Positions 34,901 through 61,147 are shown, numbered from the stretch's first letter. The stretch is 64,000 bases of DNA from Siphonodentalium dalli (GCA_032622095.1 CP136066.1:109513319-109577318); one strand, 5' to 3'. The notes: a model not told the origin generated them from the sequence alone. Numbers and translations: made by a program.

Positions 34901-37313
34901 TTAGTGATACTAGCCCGCTGTGCAGGATAGCGTCACTAAATTCACCCTCTGGGGACCTCATTCTGCAAATAACAGACAGACTATTTCAAGGCTTGATTGT
35001 ATAATACATTGTGTTGCTTGAAGCCAGACAATTACAATGTAGGAACAGACATGCTTTTAGTGATGCTATCCCACACAGCGGGCTAGCATCACCAAATTCA
35101 CCATCTGGAGACCTCATTCTGCTTAGGCCTCATCTTCTGGGAAGTATCTATAGTATCAAATTTACATTGTTGTTAGTTAAATTTCCCTTCTAGGAAGTTT
35201 CTATATCCCCTAATTTGCAGAAGATAAAATTCATAATTGAGGGGCCCAATGGGTGAACATCACCAACTTCAACTGGGGAAATTCAATTTTATTCTAGATC
35301 TTCCATAGCAGTTGAGGGCCTTATCAGAATGAGGTTCCCAGAGGGTGAATTTAGCGTCACTAAATTCACCCTCTGTGGACCTCATTCTGCAAATGACAGA
35401 CACACTATCACACTATTTCAAGGCTTGATTGTATAATACATTGTGTTGCTTGAGGCCAGGCATGCACAATGTAGAAACAGACACGCTTTTTGTGATGCTA
35501 TCCCGCACAGCAGGCTAGCATCACCAAATTCACCCTCTGGAGACCTCATTCTGCTTAGGCCTCATCTTCTGGGAAGTATCTATAGTATCAAATTTACATT
35601 GTTGTTAGTTAAATTTCCCTTCTAGGAAGTTTCTATATCCCCTAATTTGCAGAAGATAAAATTCATAAATGAGGTGCCCAATGGGTGAATATCACCAACT
35701 TCAACTGGGGAAGTTAATTCTTGTCCTTATCAGATTTGTGAAAATGGGATCACAAAGTCAAATAAGGGCAGAGCAAGAGACTTAACTATTTCACTACATA
35801 GTAATTCTTAAAATATGTTTGCAAGAACTAGTTGGCTTATATAGAATGGAATGTTCTTCCTTGACTGCAATTCAGATTTTTTTTAATGGGGTCACCTGGT
35901 CAAATAGGGGCCAAGCGAAGGACAGTTTCCCTCTTAATATGCTTCCTTCACAAGGACCATCAGGTCTATTTTACTGATATTTATGATATGTATGAAGGGT
36001 TCTTTGGTGTCTGGGATTCAAATTTATTCAGATGGGGTCACCAGGTTAAATAGGGTGGGACCAGGGACATAACTATATGTCTCTATAGTAATTCTTAAAA
36101 TGTCTTCTCAAGAGAGTTTGGACTATTTAGCTTTAATACATATAGTATGGAGGAATCAGGAGGATCCTTTAGTGACTGAGATTCAGATTTGTTAAAATGA
36201 GGTCAACCTGTGAAGAAATGGCAGGCTATGGGGAGTTAACACTTTTGTGTCCAATAAAATCATCGAAATACCAAATTCATTAAAACATCTACCTTGGAAC
36301 CACTGACTGATTGGTCTGACATACATGTATTGTGTTTTGGGTCCATGGATAATTGGGCTTCAAACATGTTTAAATGGTTTTAGAAAAAGGCGCTTGTGAG
36401 ATTGGAAATTTCCAACAATTGAGAAAGTTTGAGGTGTCGGTTGTGAAATTCGAACCTAAGACTTGGGAGTCTGGAGCCCGGTCGGGAGGGGACTTGTTGA
36501 GCTGGAGGAGGGGGGTGATCAGTAGTGTACAGTTGGCAATTTCAAGGTGGATTTTCACCAAGCTACATACTTGAAGTCTCTCTAGCCACATATCCTGTTT
36601 AAATCTACTTCTTTTAAAGTGATTATGAAAAGAGCTGACTGTTTTGGTCTCCAGAGTCCCAGTCTTATCAGTCTTTGCAGTCTGGTGAGCGACCCCACAG
36701 TCATTGACTGTCTTGTTTGTGAACTTTCCCAGTTTCTTAAAATAATTAAACCTGTCACATTTAACACAGGCTACTCTAGCAGTTATGCCCCTCAGAGACT
36801 TATTTTTGTATTTTTTCAGACCCCCTACAACCCTCTATATCGTGTACTCTGCCTCAGCATATGCAATGGATTTCATCCACATATTTTTGTCCTTTCATCA
36901 GAGCAGATATTTCAGTCATAGGTATACAGATCTCCATAAAATTTGGTATGGATGTTGGCTATCAGCAGGGCTTTCAAAGAAGTGTTCAATGATCTTGCTT
37001 GATCTTGTATAGTCATTGTGCATGTGGAAAAGCACATTTTATTTATTCCATCCAAGCGGATGTCTCAGTCATAGGTTATCGGATCTCTTTGAAATTTGGT
37101 AATGATGTTGGCTACCAGGAGAGCTTTGATAGAGTTTTTTTTAATAAAACATAACTTATTGTATTTTGATTTAATAAATTTGTATTTTTTTTGTTTTACA
37201 GAACCAATATATCTTCATCACCACAAGAAAACACAGCACAAATAAAAACAGCAGGTCAACATGAATTTGTCACAACATATAATACGCGATCTAGGCCAAT
37301 GAACCACAGATGA
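9804..37313 (+). CDS. CARD plus TRADD-N-like domain adaptor protein (six exons, 501 aa)
   Basis: Likely a cytosolic death/innate-immune signalling adaptor. Exons: 9804-10218, 11327-11647, 15875-16348, 17994-18064, 25892-26004, 37202-37313. They total 1506 bp with no internal stop; every intron starts GT and ends AG, and phases agree at all five junctions. The start ATG has A at -3 and an in-frame TAG at 9789, so no longer N-terminus is possible in this exon. Seen: acidic/basic coiled coil at about residues 18-60, Ser/Arg-rich and acidic linker to 138, CARD-type six-helix pattern at about 145-232 followed by a Lys/Arg cluster, a helical stretch at about 265-325, a compact alpha/beta segment at about 336-404 matching the TRADD-N pattern (VVIVLL, GLLDLW, SGxL-like ITGKL, LNISAVKLSVRI), then a polar tail. 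Known: CARD and TRADD-N domains assemble caspase, TNF-receptor or NLR-type complexes. Inferred: a scaffold linking CARD partners to TRADD-N partners. No enzymatic domain is visible. Domain calls are by eye; the exon chain is strong. Confidence 0.82.
10452..10611. mobile_element. MITE with CTTTCAGGTGCC / GGCACCTGAGAG ends
   Basis: TA on both sides; the interior matches the 864-1040 copy (ATTAATTTCAGCC, AATCCCCACCCATCACTA). It lies in intron 1 of gene 1. Confidence 0.6.
11327..11647 (+). CDS. CARD/TRADD-N gene, exon 2 (CARD domain)
   Basis: Residues 139-245 plus one base. Acceptor TTTTCAG, donor G|GTTAGT. The segment LQKNRDTLVENVIPEDIFND, then LIANKILSTADVGRIKEK, LLNILGRRSNRAFEVFVESL and LRKTLQGHLADII has the CARD signature: conserved Arg in helix 1, helix 2 'L..d.L...iL', LL.iL.rr in helix 4 and F..F...L in helix 5. 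It ends with a run of Lys/Arg that could be a nuclear localisation signal. This is the most recognisable domain of the gene. Confidence 0.88.
12299..13662. mobile_element. Mutator-like non-autonomous element, 1.36 kb
   Basis: Terminal inverted repeats of about 66 bp (TAGTCCAAGTCTTCTTGTAC at the left, its complement at the right) differ at one or two positions. They are flanked by an exact 9-bp duplication GCGTGATAG (12290-12298 and 13663-13671). Long ends with a 9-bp duplication are the Mutator (MULE) pattern. No transposase frame. In intron 2 of gene 1. Confidence 0.72.
14697..15240. repeat. Tandem repeat block 'CAGTTATGACCC...GGTATGTCAG'
   Basis: About four diverged units of 110-130 bp, each with 'AAATTTGGTATGTCAG', 'AGGTCAAGTTCG' and 'CCATTTTTGC'. 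Relatives at 24880-25600 and 38200-38900. Non-coding, intron 2 of gene 1. Confidence 0.6.
15264..15338. repeat. Minisatellite, three CCGATAAAGAGACGGTGG units
   Basis: Three 24-bp copies of a GGTGGAATTCCGATAAAGAGAC unit. Its motif CGATAAA and ACGGTTCG recur in the hairpin at 15481-15597. Confidence 0.8.
15481..15597. repeat. Long hairpin with TTTTATCGGAAAACGAACC arms
   Basis: Arms GAATAGCCATTTAAAAGTCA... and its complement pair over about 44 bp with two mismatches, enclosing a partial third copy of ACGCGACGGTTCG. In intron 2 of gene 1. Confidence 0.75.
15664..15700. repeat. GGGGGCCCCCC then 25-base poly-G
   Basis: Homopolymer G of 25 bases in the reference, 174 bp before exon 3. Its length is unreliable in any assembly. 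Confidence 0.9.
15875..16348 (+). CDS. CARD/TRADD-N gene, exon 3 (TRADD-N-like domain)
   Basis: Residues 246-403 plus one base. Acceptor CGTTTCAG, donor GTAAGT. The front half is helical (EEVEQQILEMAKNAFKHIRR, then FEQFRKELQQTNLVIKESLE). The back half has the strand GSVVIVLLCHT, a helix GLLDLWNMYITGKLLQIIEN, and a second strand LNISAVKLSVRISKDEF before QCMNEL, the layout of TRADD-N domains reported in invertebrate and bacterial conflict proteins. Four Cys lie in the short span 325-345. The whole domain sits on a single exon, which fits a shuffled domain. Confidence 0.8.
17571..17765. mobile_element. piggyBac-like MITE, degraded copy
   Basis: ATTTCATGATGGCAGCTGCG, then two GTGCATTCTCTTATATATG-type arms around CCCATAGGGA. 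The left TTAA has decayed. In intron 3 of gene 1. Confidence 0.55.
17994..18064 (+). CDS. CARD/TRADD-N gene, exon 4
   Basis: A 71-bp exon between TTATTTTAG and AGG|GTAAGT that completes codon 404 and adds 23 residues (KLKQLKQSSCQIAIQHRKSP and then VCTR). Phase 1 in, phase 0 out, exactly as needed by its neighbours. No domain; basic linker. Support is the splice sites and frame continuity only. Confidence 0.65.
18634..19950. mobile_element. pogo/mariner-like element, 1.3 kb
   Basis: Ends CCGTATTCTCGCGGGTATAA and the exact complement at the right, with subterminal GGGGTATAAGACCACCC repeats in both orientations, flanked by TA (18632-18633, 19951-19952). No transposase frame. In intron 4 of gene 1. 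Confidence 0.72.
21191..24128. mobile_element. Core-repeat element with CAGA tail (Helitron-like/pearl-type?)
   Basis: Starts CTAGCAGGGTTACCCGGCAT, continues as about a dozen diverged 75-160 bp units (CACTTTTGACATC, TTAAACCACAC, GATTCCTCGTATCA, GGTGGAAATCGGCGCTAAAC) and ends with (ACAG)n and ATTCGCAAATATAGATATAG. The unoccupied site is at 7532/7533. No target duplication longer than one base was seen. Tandem core plus tetranucleotide tail resembles bivalve 'pearl' or HINE elements; class tentative. Confidence 0.6.
22872..22906. repeat. 35-base poly-C
   Basis: Homopolymer within the core-repeat element; length likely polymorphic or an assembly artefact. Confidence 0.9.
24880..25600. repeat. 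Diverged tandem repeat of about 190 bp
   Basis: Units with TCCACATAGTGCAGGTTTTG, 'CAGTTATGGCCCTT', 'TGACTTGG' and 'GTTGTGCTTTGG' recur four times. Non-coding, in intron 4 of gene 1, ending about 290 bp before exon 5. Confidence 0.55.
25892..26004 (+). CDS. CARD/TRADD-N gene, exon 5
   Basis: A 113-bp exon after the acceptor TATTTCAG and before the donor AT|GTAAGT. Phase 0 in, phase 2 out; 37 residues of Ser/Thr/basic, low-complexity tail (SMTKTSSENVAVPIHSSKNA onward). It follows a 7.8-kb intron filled with transposons. The consensus donor GTAAGT and the phase match are the evidence. Confidence 0.62.
26117..26640. repeat. Dispersed repeat shared with 54225-54640 and (inverted) 320-420
   Basis: Over 300 bp align with 54225-54640 (ACCACTCCATAGAAAA, GCTCAATTGTAAATATTT, TAATATATAAGAATGATGGT, then ATTATTCTCCATT and TTTCACATCACTTTAAA). 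The last part occurs reversed at 325-405. At 54 kb it directly follows a GIY-YIG fragment, so it may be the 3' tail of a Penelope-like element. Confidence 0.6.
26918..26940. repeat. 23-base poly-G
   Basis: Homopolymer in intron 5 of gene 1; same caution about true length. Confidence 0.9.
27590..28625. mobile_element. hAT-like element with perfect 8-bp duplication, 1.04 kb
   Basis: Ends CAGGGTTTCTGCTAGGGG and TAGCGGAAACCCTG, flanked by exact CTCAGTGG (27582-27589, 28626-28633). Same end family as 6930-8253 and 20372-24820 with a different interior. In intron 5 of gene 1; it contains a good splice acceptor (28001-28005). Confidence 0.8.
29752..32760. repeat. Tandem array of about 0.9-kb units
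   Basis: Two long units (about 29840-30715 and 30716-31655) and two short ones (31656-31924, 32429-32750). Each is marked by TAGCTCCCAATAATCGGACA, AATTGGACAGGCAGATCT and TATTTGGACTTTTGTA; the long ones add TGTAGCGTATCACGATAGTG and GATTCAGTTTGGC. The short pair is split by a TTAA element. The edge of each long unit carries TTGCGATACATGTG... TTGCAGCCCTA, reminiscent of hAT ends. Confidence 0.7.
31925..32428. mobile_element. TTAA-target element, 0.5 kb
   Basis: TTAAAGGCACGTGAGGCC at the left and GGCCAACCGTACCTTTAA at the right, imperfect inverted ends with TTAA at both. It interrupts the tandem array, so it is younger than the array. Confidence 0.6.
33479..33575. repeat. 24-bp minisatellite, four units
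   Basis: AGCTCCTTGATATTGGACAC with 4-6 bp spacers, four head-to-tail copies. The motif echoes the 'GCTCCCAATAATTGGACA' of the neighbouring array. Confidence 0.8.
34540..35725. repeat. 432-bp tandem repeat, about 2.7 units
   Basis: Units start near 34676, 35108 and 35540 (GCTTAGGCCTCATCTTCTG), nearly identical over 432 bp. Each contains a CAGAATGAGG... CCTCATTCTG palindrome. A single diverged copy lies in the SQOR intron at 46505-46860. The 60-codon frames at 35011 and 35443 are copies of this repeat, not genes. Confidence 0.8.
34875..34965. repeat. Perfect-arm palindrome inside the 432-bp unit
   Basis: CAGAATGAGGTCCCCAGAGG on the left pairs over about 33 bp with the right arm, with a 25-bp GCCCGCTGTGCAGG loop. 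A shorter version is at 35333-35390. Confidence 0.8.
37202..37313 (+). CDS. CARD/TRADD-N gene, exon 6 (terminal, stop TGA)
   Basis: After a T-rich tract and TTTTGTTTTACAG, one base completes Ile465 and 36 further codons run to TGA (TNISSSPQENTAQIKTAGQH and onward, ending RPMNHR). Only this frame is open, and it is the frame required by exon 5. No AATAAA was seen close downstream; an AT-rich tract with TTTATTATTATT at about 37385 follows. The 11.2-kb intron before it contains a hAT element with a competing phase-compatible acceptor at 28001-28005. Confidence 0.6.
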
Positions 37314-37682
37314 ATACATTAATGGGAGTCAGTTCTGAAAAAATTCTACATGCAAATGTTTTTGCAGGATATCAAGTGCTATATTTATTATTATTTTTTG
37401 TTAACTTTGACGAGAATCAGAATTTTGATTCTCAGTTTGATTCTGGTAAAGCAGCTGATTCGCTGTAGAAATGCTATAAATTGATTTTCGCAAATTTTTA
37501 AGGATTTTAAGGCCTGCTTTTCAGTGTCTACAATATAGCATATAACTAGTTTGTCAAGATATTTCCAGCATAGGGTCAGTTTTCATGGAAACTAGATCTC
37601 AACACTGACAACAGTCTGTCAAACTTAGATTTTACCTAGTGGTCAGGATGAATCACATGACTTGAGCATCCTAGTTCCTTCA

Positions 37683-37941
37683 TTAACCCTTCCTTGGCGC
37701 CTCAAATTTTGCAAAAAAACCTGTGCCAATGCAATCTCTTACGTATGTGAGTCTCCCATAGGGAGCCTCGCATATATAAGAGAATACATTGGCCTAACAA
37801 TACCTTGACATTGTAAGCCAGTGCATTCTCTTATATATGTGAGGCTCCCTATGGGAGACTCGCATACATGTATATAAGAGAATGCACTGGCACAGGATAT
37901 TTAATGCTGCAACAATGCAGCTCCCATCTTGAAAGGCTTAA
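37683..37941. mobile_element. piggyBac-like MITE
   Basis: TTAACCCTTCCTTGGCGCC on the left and AAAGGCTTAA on the right. Two paired arms (GTGCATTCTCTTATATATGTG and complement) around CTCCCTATGGGAG. It lies 370 bp past the gene 1 stop, so it may be in its 3' untranslated region. Confidence 0.65.
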
Positions 37942-39135
37942 AGACCAATTTGGTCGTCCATTAAAAAATAAGAGTTGATCAATGAGGCTCAGTTTGAAAG
38001 TCAATGATTGGCAAAAATACATTATATTCCATTGGAAAGCTCAATCGGATTATAAGTCATGGGGATAAGTCTCTGTGTCAGAAGTTATGTATTTTTGGGT
38101 GTTTTCCATTCTAGAGTTATCCATTGTTTACCTGGAAATCTTGGGGTTTTTTTTGTCCGTCTGGGCAGATATCTTAGTCATGGTTCATCAAATCTCAATG
38201 AAATTTGGTATGGAAATTCGCTGTCATGACTGCTTTCAATAGAAGGGCAAATTACTTTCACTTTTCTCATTCTCAGTTATCCTTCTTTGTTGAACTCAAA
38301 ATCTTGCTTATTTTTCCCATCCATGCTGATCCATGCAGATATCTCAGCTATGGGTTATCAGATCTGAATGGAATTTTATATGGAGGTTCGCCATCATGAT
38401 TGCTATCAAATGTTTGCATTTTCTGTTCTGGAGTTATTCTTCTTAGTTGTCCCCCGAACATTTTGGAGGACTATTGTAATCAGCCGCATCCGTCCATCCA
38501 TCCGTCCATCCATCCATTCCATTCCTTGTCCGGACAAATCTTGAGCAATATTAAATATTATTTCTTTATATTTGGTGTGTGGTTCACATATGAGAAGATG
38601 CAGGCCAGGTTCGAATTTGGACACAGTCCTATGAATTTTGATGGTGATTCCCATTTTTCAACTTAGAAATCGCTGTTTTCGGGCTGTCCGGATGGTAACT
38701 TGAGCAATATTGAACAGAATTTCTTTATATAATTTGGTGCGTAGTTCACATTTGAGAAGACGCAGGCAAAGTTCGATTGTGGTCACGGTCCGATGAGTTT
38801 TGACAAGAGTTTCGCCCCTTTTTTGACTGCTACCTCATTTTAGGGGACATAGGGCCTGCGACCTTTTATTTATTTGAAATTTGGTCTGGTCCTGCCCATT
38901 TTTCAATTTGCTACCATGGGGGTATGCCAGCACCTGAGGTGTAACTTCTTGTTTATACGATACCTTGAAGTTGAAGGCAATACACATCCTAAATTATAGA
39001 CATTTTTTATCTAATGAGCTTGTGGATGTAACTGCACTATACATGATACAGACAGAGCATAATGTACATCTGAATTGAAAATCTGTTATTGAACGAGTTG
39101 CAGACAGAGACAGCACAAGAATATATAAGTAGCTA

Positions 39136-39360
39136 CAGTAATGCCCTAAATAATCGACTCCTTAACCACAGCAGAATTATGGGTAACTTTTCAGGATTTT
39201 GTCGGAAATATGGCTTGTTGATTCATTGGAAAGCTCTGTGAGAGCATTGGAAAGCTGTGAGAGCTTTCCAATGAATGGCAACAAGCCATATTTCCTTAAT
39301 CCTGAAAAGTTACCCATAATTCTGCTGTGGTTAAGAAGTCGATTATTTAGGGCATTACTT
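39136..39360. mobile_element. mariner-like palindromic MITE
   Basis: CAGTAATGCCCTAAATAATC at the left, its complement at the right, TA on both sides. The two halves are almost exact reverse complements, meeting at a GAAAGCTCTGTGAGAG centre (slightly duplicated here). Confidence 0.8.
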
Positions 39361-39570
39361 TATGCATGTCCGCAACAAGTTCAAAAAATATTTGAGATTC
39401 TGATGCAAGTTTAGATCTGTATGTATTCCACAAACGCGTATCAGGTAAGTTTGATGGAAAGCCATCAATTCGTTGCAGTGTCAGTGGCAACATTGTCAAA
39501 ATGGATTAGTTTGTCCATTGAACACATGTTTTTAAAAATCACAGATGTGAACAAAATTCCTGTGAATTTC

Positions 39571-39788
39571 ATAACCCTTTCATGACGGTTGCGTTGGTGC
39601 AACATTAAAGAGACCATGTGCCAGTGTATTCTCTTATAGATGTGTCTCCCAAATGGCTTACAAGGTCAAGGTAAATATTCTTAGGCCAATATATTCTCTT
39701 ATATATGCGAGGCTTCCTTATATATAAGAGAATGCATTGGCACAGGGTTTTCACAAAATTCCAGGAAGCTCCAGTCATGTAAGGGTTG
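39571..39788. mobile_element. piggyBac-like MITE, eroded ends
   Basis: AACCCTTTCATGACGG and GTCATGTAAGGGTT ends around GTGTATTCTCTTATAGATG arms. The TTAA sites have mutated. Confidence 0.55.
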
Positions 39789-41901
39789 ATAGCATGCATG
39801 CTCATCCAATATGTGGAACATATCAGTATGTTGGAGTTTTATATAATATATGATTCTTTGTTAATACCAAAGTCAATTTTTTAAACATAAACTTATTTAT
39901 GCATAATATTGTCTTTTTTTATTTTCCTTCACATTGGTCATTAGCATATTTTCAACCTGCAAGACCAATAAAGCGTCACAATGTTCATCGTTAAAATTAA
40001 AACAAGACTTTACGTCTGTGGAGTGATCATGACACTGCCTGATATATCTTATCACATCTGACAGCTGTCCATGTATCCATGGCAAAGCAAAAATATCTAT
40101 GATGGCAGTCTGGTAGAAAATGTCCCAGTGGAGTATGTTATCCTCTGCAAAAATATTTATGTTGATACATGTTTATTAGCAGCTTTAAATAAATGATTTT
40201 TACAGCACTTCATCCTATTACAAGACAATAATAGGATGGTGGGCTGTTAATCATTCTGAAGGGTCACTACATGTACTTAAATAGAACCATTATGCCCGAG
40301 AAACTCATATTATTATTATTACCAGTTTCCACCCGTGTACCTTGACCCAAATACAGGAGGGGGAGGCATGAATAAAGAGGAAAATAATAATTTTTCAATT
40401 GAATAACATACATACAAACAGCTGAACAATATAATGTTCTAAGTGTACTCTTCCCAAATTTACATGTACCCAGGATAAAACAATGAAAAACAGCAATAAA
40501 ATGTGAGCACTTTTTGTTGTGAAAAAATATATATATATCAAATTTGTAATTGAAATTCTTACAAAACAATTGTTCCAAAACCTAAAATGATAAAAATCAT
40601 GTAGCTTTTGATTTATTATATGCCTGCCAACCATCTTCATTGGGTAGAAAATCTCTGAATAATTCCTTTCACAACAGCACAAGCAAGACTTCTTGAAACT
40701 TTACAAAGTAATTAGCAATAAATGATGTGCAAACAAAATACAGGATGTTGCTTGATGGACATGTTATCCAACATAAAAACTTGTCAAATTCCAAGACAGC
40801 CATGCAGCCACCGGGATCACAATTTTTATAAAGTTGGATACTTTGGTATATTATTGTAAAACATATGGTTGCAGTTCCAGAGGTTTGATGATATTCTTGC
40901 AGAGGTTTGTCAAAAATATGCCCAAAAAAAAAAAAAAATTATGAGAAATTTTAGGGCACACTCCCATGCAGCTGCAAAAAATTAGCTTTGTTCTGCAGGC
41001 CCACAATGCAAGTCAAAACAGTTATCAACAAATTAGCTTTGTTGTTCTGCAGGCCCAAAATGAAAGTCAAAACGGTTATCCATAAAACCCAGATGATTCC
41101 CATAAGAAATGAAGAAAATTCAACTGGATAAAACCTAATTACTTGCATGCAAAAAGTACTGAAAATAGAAACATTCTGTGCTGGATATCACACTTGTACA
41201 CATTGATGCCCATTTTACACTCTGTCAACTTAATTTTTCATATTGGTTGTGGCTCCGTTTAAGGGCCATAGATATAGCCCTGGGACTTAAATCTGCAGCG
41301 TGATGTCATTCCCCATAAGTTGAAGATGTTCGATACAAATAAACAGTTCAATTATTATAACGCGATATTCTCAATGTATGAAGAACTTGGATAAACATTT
41401 AATTTGATCTCTTTATATCCAATTTATTCGAGTGGATTATTGAATTCATAGCATAAGCCTTACCCCAACCTGCTTATTCAATTATATGGAGTATGATTAT
41501 GTACTGAAATAAAATTTCAAATTTAAATGACAGCGTCCCACCATTGCAACCACATTGAAACTATAGAGAAGTCAAAGCGATAAGTGTATGGTGACATCAC
41601 AGCATAGATTTAAATCCGATGGCTATATTTTACAGCAACGCAGATGGAGAGTTTCAGATATGCCTGATTTTGATTACAACGCTTGTATTAATGTAATGAA
41701 AAGATTCAGAGGCGAAAAGTAGGAAGATGGTTGACGACATGTTTCTTGACAAAAAAATCTGTAGTATAATTAAATTAATATATGAACAGTGTTATATAAA
41801 TTCTGACCTAATGGTAATTCTATGTTATCTACATAAACTGGTTTAGTGAGATGAAATTTAACCCCTTCTTTACCAGGTCAAGCACATCCTGGATTTACCT
41901 A

Positions 41902-42032
41902 CAGTAATGCCCTAAATAATCGACTCCAACAGAGCTTTCCGATGAATGGCAACAAGCCATAATTCTAACTAAATCCTGAAAAGTTACCCATAATTCTGCT
42001 GTGGTTAAGGAGTCGATTATTTAGGGCATTAG
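41902..42032. mobile_element. mariner-like palindromic MITE, internally deleted
   Basis: CAGTAATGCCCTAAATAATC to GGGCATTAG; the left arm lacks about 75 bp between GACTCC and AACAGAGC. TA on both sides. Confidence 0.75.
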
Positions 42033-42739
42033 TATATTTTAGTTATATTCAACTAATATCTGTGAATCTGGATATCTCCGTTTTGTGTATTTTGATAAAG
42101 AGGCACAACCCATAGACAAAACACAACACACATCTTAATCAAGAACCTTTTATTGAATGGGTTGTGGATTGCTCAAGGATATATTTCATGAGAGCTTCAT
42201 CCACAATGAGTTCGATAAAAGATTATGATGAAAGTTGTGTTGTATTTAAGTTCATTTTCCCTGAACACCCCTACAATGAATAACAGACCATTCCAATATA
42301 TACTTTTATAACTCAATCATTGTTGATGGATAGCTCTCAGTGACGTATAACAATGTCAACTGTGCGATATGCAAAACAACACAGTTCCCATATCAAAGTA
42401 CCTTTTATTCGATATACTGTTGACTGAATTGGAAGATAAATTGGATTGATTTGTCCTGGCGGACTCATCAATATACCTCTCAGAAACCCACATTGTGTTG
42501 ATAACCTATATATATTCAGGGTTCCACGATATTTTTTTATGAAAGCCTACATGTAATTTACTTTTTATATAGATTCTAGTGTATAAAATAACATGTTTGG
42601 AACAAGAATTGCTACCTGAAAGACGCTATTTTGTTTTATTTTGAATTTTCTATGCATTTATTTCATATGGTTTTCAGGACACAAAAAACTATTCCATTAA
42701 CTTTTCAACAGCAAATTGATATTCGTTGGTAGATCACTG

Positions 42740-42974
42740 CAGCTTCCTGAAATTTTGCGAAAACCCTGAGCCAATTATATATGTGAGTCTCCCATAGGGA
42801 GCCTCGCATATATAAGAGAATACATTGGCCTAACAATATTTATCTTGACCGTGTAAGCCAGTGCATTCTCTTATATAGACGAGGCTCCCTTTGGGAGACT
42901 TGCATTTACAAGAGAATATCTGGCACAGGATATTTAATGCTGCACCAGTGCAGCTCCAGTCATGAAAGGGTTAA
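42740..42974. mobile_element. piggyBac-like MITE
   Basis: The right end GTCATGAAAGGGTTAA is intact, the left end decayed. The interior CTCCCATAGGGAGCCTCGCA and two arm pairs are intact. Confidence 0.6.
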
Positions 42975-43107
42975 ATTAAATTTGTTATGTTGTTGTTGTA
43001 ACTGGAGGTCAGGAACCCTGAAAACATCTTTAAAGTCTGTATTTAAGAATGTATTTATCAATCTGTTTTGAACCTTGAATTGTGAAAAAAGCAACAAATT
43101 ACTAGGT

Positions 43108-43367
43108 TTAACCCTTTCTTTACTAAATTGATTCTCCCATTCAGTTATACAATTGTACATTGGAATTGTCTACTATTCATCTGGAGAGGTGTTCAGGAGA
43201 TATAAGCAGACGACGGACAAACAGAAATATAGTACAAGTGTAGAACAATTTCTATTCATTGGAGAGAAATATTGTCAGATAATAAGTTCATCAATCGGCT
43301 ATGGCCATTTGTTGAACTTGTTACCTGAACATTTCCTAAGGGAACTACTCGTCAATGAAAGGGTTAA
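43108..43367. mobile_element. TTAA element, second family (TTAACCCTTTCTTTAC)
   Basis: TTAACCCTTTCTTTACTAAA at the left, CGTCAATGAAAGGGTTAA at the right, 260 bp. The interior GGAATTGTCTACTATTCATC recurs at 14365, 52840 and 57380. It provides the unoccupied site for the hAT-like insertion at 52975. Confidence 0.65.
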
Positions 43368-43394
43368 TTTGATGTTTGAAGATTAAATACTACC

Positions 43395-43781
43395 TTAACA
43401 CTTTTATGATGGGAGCTATGCTGATGCAGCATTAATGATCCTGTGCCAGTGCATTCTCTTATAGATGCGAGTCTCACATACAGTAATGCCCTAAATAATT
43501 GACTCCTTAACCACAGCAGAATTATGGGTAACTTTTCAGTATTTACTGAGAGCTTTCTGATGAATGGCAACAAGCCATATTTCCGGCTAAATCCTGAAAA
43601 GTTACACATAATTCTGCTGTGGTTAAGGAGCACTGGCTTACAAGGTCATGGTAAATATTGTTAGGCTAATGTATTCTCTTATATATGTGAGGCTTCCTAC
43701 GGGAGACTCGCATATATAAGCGAATGCATTGGCACAGGGTTTTCGCAAAATTTCAGGAAGCTCCAGTCATGGAAAGATTAA
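43395..43781. mobile_element. piggyBac-like MITE carrying a nested mariner-like MITE
   Basis: TTAACACTTTTATGATGGGA to GTCATGGAAAGATTAA. The first arm is interrupted at 43480 by a 150-bp truncated copy of the CAGTAATGCCC palindrome (43481-43630), which has lost its right terminus. Confidence 0.68.
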
Positions 43782-44176
43782 TGTAAGCATGTCACAAACA
43801 CAGCCTGTTTAAAATCTACATTAAAATACAACTAAATAATTCCTAGCCCACTTTGTGAGCGATAAAACTAATGTTACTACATTAATTCATTACACGACCT
43901 ACTTGTATAAAGGCACTAATTCTTGTCATTGAGATCTGTTTGCTTAGAGAAAAAAAATTATAAGCTGTATCGCGTTCAGCCATTTTCGTTTCAGTGTTGA
44001 TATGTAGTCCTCAATGGACGCATTCAGGATAAGGCAATAAAAATAAGTTACTAGATTATCTTCAGAATTCGGTGAATCCAAGATGCAGACAGATGAATTT
44101 AGTTTCTCAACTTATATTTCATAAATATTGCCAAAGAAAAAGACATGTCATTGTGGTTTCTCCACTAACTCTATTT

Positions 44177-44182
44177 TTTATT
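44177..44182 (-). terminator. Candidate polyadenylation signal of SQOR
   Basis: AATAAA on the minus strand, 24 bases past the SQOR stop codon. A second AATAAA overlaps the stop itself (44208-44203). Spacing fits a very short 3' untranslated region; the alternative is a longer one ending further left. Confidence 0.45.
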
Positions 44183-44206
44183 ATTATGGCCTCAACATGA
44201 GATTTA

Positions 44207-61147
<16,941 letters not shown>

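Larger units (their letters stand above)
37314..44176. other. Intergenic region between convergent genes
   Basis: Nothing coding was recognised. Contains piggyBac-like MITEs (37683, 39571, 42740, 43395), mariner-like palindromes (39136, 41902, 43481), a TTAA element at 43108 and CCGTCCATCC-rich dispersed repeat at 38150-38950. 40080-41880 and 42040-42720 show no structure I can name. Confidence 0.55.

Noticed and set aside
35011..35625. Two similar 60-codon frames suggesting a gene duplication
   Set aside because: They are successive units of the non-coding 432-bp tandem repeat.
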